In this document: in pieces, positions 59,356-64,000 of the stretch
Numbering within the stretch: the first letter of the stretch is position 1
Layout of the letters: the number at the start of each line of letters is the position of its first letter
Assembly (NCBI GenBank): GCA_002007465.1
Contig: LNAC01000110.1
Location: 1,173,106 to 1,237,105, forward strand
Length of the DNA stretch: 64,000 bases
Direction of reading: 5' to 3'
Source of the DNA: Ailurus styani
Taxonomy: Eukaryota > Chordata > Mammalia > Carnivora > Ailuridae
The notes under the pieces: generated by a model
What the model saw: the letters and a program-made list of their open reading frames with translations, nothing else
What the model was told of the DNA's origin: nothing
Database searches by the model: none
Made by a program: the position numbers and the translations under genes

Positions 59356-59849
59356 TAGACTGTTTCTTTTAAACCATAACTCAGTTTTGGGATTGGACCA
59401 TTTGGATATCAGCATTACACATTAGGCAGCCATATAGAAAGTTAATGGGAGACTTTTTTCTAGATTTTCAGGGGCATGATCATCAAAAAGGAATGTTAGA
59501 ACACATCTGAAGGCAAGAAGCCCAAATGCTGCTTTATTCAGAAGGAGAAAAATTAATAGGATTCAGAATATAGTCACCATGGACATAGATATTTCTATTT
59601 TAAGGAAAATTCCAAGTAGAAAAAGCCCCTAGGGAAAGCAGGCTGTTCTAGAATTTATAGCATTTTCTTTAGGCATTTGAGGGAAGCAAAACAGGGCTTG
59701 CTCCTTTCCAAAGAATGTTCTGAACCACATTTAATTTAAAAATATCTTATAATTTAATTTTCCTTTGCATTAAATGTATGATTCAGGAACATTTTCTTCC
59801 CTAAGTGAAAAACACAATATGTCCAGTTATTCAAAAACAAACACATGAG

Positions 59850-59995
59850 AATCATTCACACATTTATTGTGTTCCTTTTATGTAGGACCCAGAGCTAAAC
59901 CCTGGAGGGATAAAGATGAATTAATCAAATTCCCTACTCTGCAGGAGCTCATAATGTGATATAGGTTGAGAAAAGGAGGTGAGATAAAGTAGACT
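59850..59995. repeat. L2-like relic
   Basis: cacacatttattgtgttcct, gtaggacccagagctaaacc, ctctgcaggagctcataatg. Confidence 0.5.
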
Positions 59996-60155
59996 TCAAT
60001 TTTATAAGAATAGGTAAGGAGAAAGGGAAAAAGACATGTACTGACATTATCTCTGTGCCATAGATTTTCTATATATTATGTCCCAAAACTTCAGACATGA
60101 TGAAAGGTATAAAAATAAAGTGAAAGTCCTCCAGATTCCTACCACCCAAGATTGC

Positions 60156-60592
60156 TGCATGTTGTGGACTGAATGTGTCCCCTGCCCACCAGAATTCATA
60201 AGTGGCAGTCCTGACCTCCAAGGTTACAGTATTAGGAGGTTTGGTGTCTGGGAAGCCATAACGTTTCCATATAGCCACAGGGTGGGGTTCTCATGATGGA
60301 TTAGTGTCCTTAAAAGAACAAAGCAGAGTATTCTGTCCCTCTGGTAGCTTTTCTCTCTCTCCCTCTCTCTTCTTTCCTTCCTCCCTTTCTCTGCCCCTAA
60401 CCCCCTTCCTTCTCCCCAAGACAACAATATGAGAACACAGCAACCACGCAACCATCTGCAAGCCAGGACCTAACCATGCTGACACCTCGATCTCTGACTT
60501 CTCAGCCACCAGAACTGTGAGAAATAAATGTCTATTGTTGAAACCACTCAATCTGTGGTATTTCATTAGGGCAGACAAAGCAGACTAAGACC
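60156..60592 (+). repeat. MLT1-type MaLR LTR, sense
   Basis: gttgtggactgaatgtgtcc, cagaattcataagtggcag, cttaaaagaacaaagcagag, gccaccagaactgtgagaaa, taaatgtctattgttgaaac, aagcagactaagacca. Contains the AATAAA-like polyadenylation region and a CT-rich middle (60350-60420). It is solitary; no internal region was seen. Confidence 0.82.
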
Positions 60593-60797
60593 ACAGTTGG
60601 TGCATTACTTTCTATTTTGTGTGTGTGTGCGCGTGCATTACTTTCTAGACTTGTATATGTGTACCTGTGAGATGCATAATGTGTAAAACATCGAATCACA
60701 GAATACATGGTTATATATGGATGAATTGGAATAATTTGCTATTAGCAATGTGTCAGAGGTATAACCTATATCTGAATGATGATAGATGTTCTGTTCT

Positions 60798-60897
60798 GTA
60801 ATTTTTTAAGTAAACTCTACACCCAGCATGCAGCTTAAACTCATGACCCTGATATCGAGAGTCACATGCTCTACTGACTAAGCCAGTGAAGTGCCCC
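60798..60897 (-). repeat. Old tRNA-derived SINE fragment, antisense
   Basis: ttaagtaaactctacaccca, aaactcatgaccctgatatc, cactgctctactgactaag-like head text. Confidence 0.75.
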
Positions 60898-61625
60898 CGT
60901 ATTCTCTAATTTCTAATTTAAAAATCACCATCTATTTAAAGGTCATAGTAAATATTACTATGTACATATAATTTTCTCTACTATTGGAGAACCCTGTAAT
61001 AAGCATATTTATACATCCTTGTGGACTTGTTTTTTATTTTCTTAATATAAATGCAAAAAGTGGTTACTGGATTTTAAAGAGTATATAGTTGATACATATT
61101 TCTGATTACATCCCCCAAATTAACTATGAGAATCATAGTTTTCTTACAATTTTGCCAGTAATGACATTTATAATACTTTTTGAGGTATAATTGACATACA
61201 ATATTACATTAGTTTCAGGTGTAAAATAAAGCGATTTATATACTTTGCCCAATGGCCACCTCAATAAATCTAGTTACTGTCGCCTTAAAAATTTAATACA
61301 ATGATATTGACTGTATTCCCATTGCTGTACATTACAGCCCCATAACTATTTTTTTATAACTGGAAGGTTGTACTTATTAATCCTCTTCACCCATTTTGTC
61401 CAATCTCAGCCCTCATCCCCTATGGCAAACAAAAATCTGTTCTCTGTATCTACAAGTTTGGAACCTGTTCTGTTTTGTTTCTTTTGTTTTTTAGGTCTCA
61501 TGTATAAATGAAATCAAATGGTATTTGTCTTTCTCTGACTTACTTCACTTAGAATAATAGCCTCAAGGTCCATCCATATGGCCCAAATGGCAAGATTTCA
61601 TTTTTTATGGTTGAGTAATATTCCT

Positions 61626-61628
<3 letters not shown>

Positions 61629-61687
<59 letters not shown>
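61629..61687. repeat. (TG)n microsatellite
   Basis: About 29 uninterrupted TG units in the antisense L1, at the same L1 position as the tract at 1973. Confidence 0.96.
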
Positions 61688-61689
<2 letters not shown>

Positions 61690-62278
61690 CACCTTTTCTT
61701 TATCCATTCATCCGTTGATGGATGCTTAGGTTGTTTCCATATGTTGGCTATTATGAATAATGCTGCATTGGACATGTGGGTGTCATATATCTTTTTTATT
61801 TAGTGTTTTCATTTTCTTTGAATAAATACCCAGCAGTGGAATTGCTCGGTTGTGTGGCACCGCCATTAGTAATTTTTTGAAGACCTTCCATACTGCTTTC
61901 CATAGCGGCTATACCAATCTATATTTCCATCCACAGAGCATGAGAGTTCCCTCTTCTGCACATCCTCAGCAACATTTGTTATTTGTCTTTTTTATCATAG
62001 CCATTCTAATAAGTATTAGATGCTATCACATTGTGGTTTTGATTTGCATTTCCCTGATGATTAATGATGTTGAGCATCTTTTTTATGTGCCTATGATGTC
62101 TGTATTCTTCTTTAGAGAAATATCTTTTCAGATGCTCTGTCCATTTTTAAATCAGATACTTTGTTATTGAATTTTATGAGTTATTTATATATTTTGGATA
62201 CTGAGCCCTTCTCAGGTACATAATTCACAAATATATTTTTCTATTCAGTAGGTTGCCTTTTTATTTTATTGATGGTTT

Positions 62279-62307
62279 CTTTCCCTTCCCTTCCCTTCCC
62301 TTCCCTT
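62279..62307. repeat. (TTCCC)n pentanucleotide repeat
   Basis: Five to six perfect TTCCC units inside the antisense L1. Confidence 0.9.
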
Positions 62308-62919
62308 GAAAGAAAGGTTTGCTATAGTCCCATTTATGTATTTTTCCTTTTATTTCCTTTGCCTTTAGAGTCAGATCCCCCCCAAACCACTAAGACTGAT
62401 CTCAAGTATATCAAGGAGTTTACCCACTTTGTCTCTCATAGAAGTGTTAATATTGCAAGTCTTACATTCAAATCTTCAATCGACTTTGAGTTGATTTTTG
62501 TATATTGTGTAAGATAGTATTCCGGTTTCATTCTTTTGCATGTAGCTGTCTACTTTTCCCAATACCATATATTGAAGGGCTGTCTCTTCCCCATTGTATA
62601 TTCTTGCCTTCCTGGTTATAAATAAGTTGACCATGTATACATGGATTATTTCAGGGCTCTTTATTCTGTTCCATTCATCTATGTATCTATTTTTATGTCA
62701 TTACCATACTGTTTTGGTTACTATAGCTTTGTGGTATAGTTTGAAATCAGGGAACAGGATACCTCCAGTTTTGTTCCTTTTTCTTAAGATTGTTTTGGCA
62801 ATTTGGGGTCTTTTGTGGTTCCGTACAAATTTTAGAAATTTTTGTTCTAGTTCTGTGAAAAATGTCATTGGTATTTTGATTGCATTGAATCTATAGGTTG
62901 CTTTGGGTAGTATGAATAT

Positions 62920-62974
62920 TTTTTATTAACATATAGTATATTATTTGCTTCAGGGGTATAGGTCTGTGAATCAT
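62920..62974 (-). mobile_element. 55-bp L1 3'-end insertion nested in older L1, with TSD
   Basis: tttattaacatatagtatat and ttcaggggtataggtctgtg equal the end of the L1 3' UTR seen at 20385. Flanked by tagtatgaatat at 62908-62919 and 62975-62986. Confidence 0.88.
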
Positions 62975-64000
62975 TAGTATGAATATCTTAACAATATTAA
63001 TTCTTTCAATCCATGAAAATGGAATATCTTTCCATTTATTTGTGTCTTATTCAATTTCTTTCATCAGTGTCTTATAGTTTTCAGCATACAGGTCTTTCGC
63101 TTCCTTGGTTAAATTTATTCTTAGCTATTTTACTCTTTTTGATGTAATTGTAAATCATATTGTTTTCTTGGTTTCTCTTCCTGATAGTTCATTACTAGTA
63201 TATGGAAATGCAGCATATTTCTGCATATTAATTTTGTATCCTTCAACTTTACTGAATTCATTTATTAGTTCTAACAGTTTTTTGGTTAATTCTTTGGATT
63301 TTCTGTATATACTATCTTGTCATCTGCAAATAGTGAGAGTTTTACTTAGTCCTTTCCAATTTATATGCCTTTTGTTTCTTTTTATTGCCTAATTGCTATG
63401 GCTAGGACTTTGAATATTCTGTGAATAGCAATCGTGGCTATCCTTGTCTTGTTCCTGAGCTTAGAGGAAAAGCTTTTGGCTTTTCATCATTGAGTATGAT
63501 ATTAGCTATGGCATTGTCATAAATAGCCTTTATTATGTTGAGGTACATTCTCCATATCCACCTTGTAGAGCATTTTTGATCATAAACGTATGTTGAATTT
63601 TGTAAAAAAATTTTTCAGCATTTATTGAGATGATCATATGATTTTTATCTCATTTTGTTAATGTGGTCTATCAGATTGATTGATTTGTGCATTGGAACCA
63701 TCCTTGTATCCCTTAAATAAATCTCACTTGCACATGATGTATGATCCTCTTAATGGATTGCTGACTTTGGTTTGCTTAAATATTGCTGAGGATTTTTGCA
63801 TGTTTGTTCATTAGGAATATTGGCCTATAATGTATGTGTATGTGTGTGTTTAGCCTCTGGTTTTGTTCTCAGGGTAATGCTAGCCTAGTAAAATAAGTTT
63901 GGAACTTTTCCCTCTTCAATTTTTTGTAAGAGTTTGAGGACAATCTTCTCTGAATTATTGGTAGAATTCACTAATGAAGCTATTTGGTCCTGGACTTTCA

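Larger units (their letters stand above)
61175..64000 (-). mobile_element. Long L1 LINE, antisense, running off the window end
   Basis: Reverse L1 3' UTR and ORF2: gaggtataattgacatacaa, tacttcacttagaataatag, aataatgctgcattggacat, tccctgatgattaatgatgt, ttggttactatagctttgtg, tgattgcattgaatctatag, taatgtggtctatcagattg. At least 2.8 kb. Many stops on the L1 sense strand, so inactive. The open stretches on the plus strand within it are antisense accidents. Confidence 0.93.

Noticed and set aside
62594..63392. Hydrophobic open stretches on the plus strand resembling membrane proteins
   Set aside because: They are the antisense strand of an L1; T-rich DNA gives Phe/Leu-rich translations.

Overview
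The window is non-coding-dominated vertebrate nuclear DNA from a carnivoran mammal. About twenty copies of the tRNA-derived CAN SINE are present in both orientations (heads reading gggcgcctgggtggctcag, CT-rich middle, tails of AAATAAATAAAATCTT). There are also young and old L1 fragments, MIR and L2 relics, MaLR (MLT1) LTRs and MER5/Tigger DNA transposons. The CAN SINE subtype with a 'ctgcctgcctctctgcctacttgtgatctctctctgtcaaataaataaa' style tail suggests a mustelid-like carnivore; that is an inference from memory of the family, not a search. I see no bacterial, plasmid, CRISPR or operon-like content.

The best gene evidence is on the minus strand. Three short exons with correct AG/GT borders lie at 47724-47831, 24592-24723 and 23663-23719 (108, 132 and 57 bp, all multiples of three and all phase 0). 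Read in that order they give a continuous 99-residue, Lys/Glu/Leu-rich coiled-coil segment. The first intron is exactly 23,000 bp and the second is 872 bp. From memory the protein resembles the poorly characterised coiled-coil gene CCDC192, but I could not verify this. No first exon, last exon, promoter or CpG island is visible, so the window is an internal piece of a long gene.

Layout: 1-13.4 kb holds an antisense L1, a sense L1 3' end, MIRs and a Tigger-like element nested in an LTR-like repeat, and it has no recognisable CAN SINE. 13.4-23.6 kb holds SINEs, MER5A, a 212-bp tandem duplication with an N at its junction, and a long L2-like relic. 23.6-47.8 kb is the part of the gene that can be proven (three exons plus introns), with dense SINE insertions, some as inverted pairs. 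47.8-61 kb has few features apart from a broken, unidentified coding-like remnant on the minus strand at 55.1-55.9 kb, a SINE cluster at 58-59.4 kb and an MLT1 LTR at 60.2 kb. 61.2-64 kb is a long antisense L1 running off the window end.

No new biological system stands out. The items most worth checking are the coding-like remnant with an in-frame poly(A)-only insertion, the hairpin in the 872-bp intron, the inverted SINE pairs, the tandem duplication at an N, and the identity of the coiled-coil gene.
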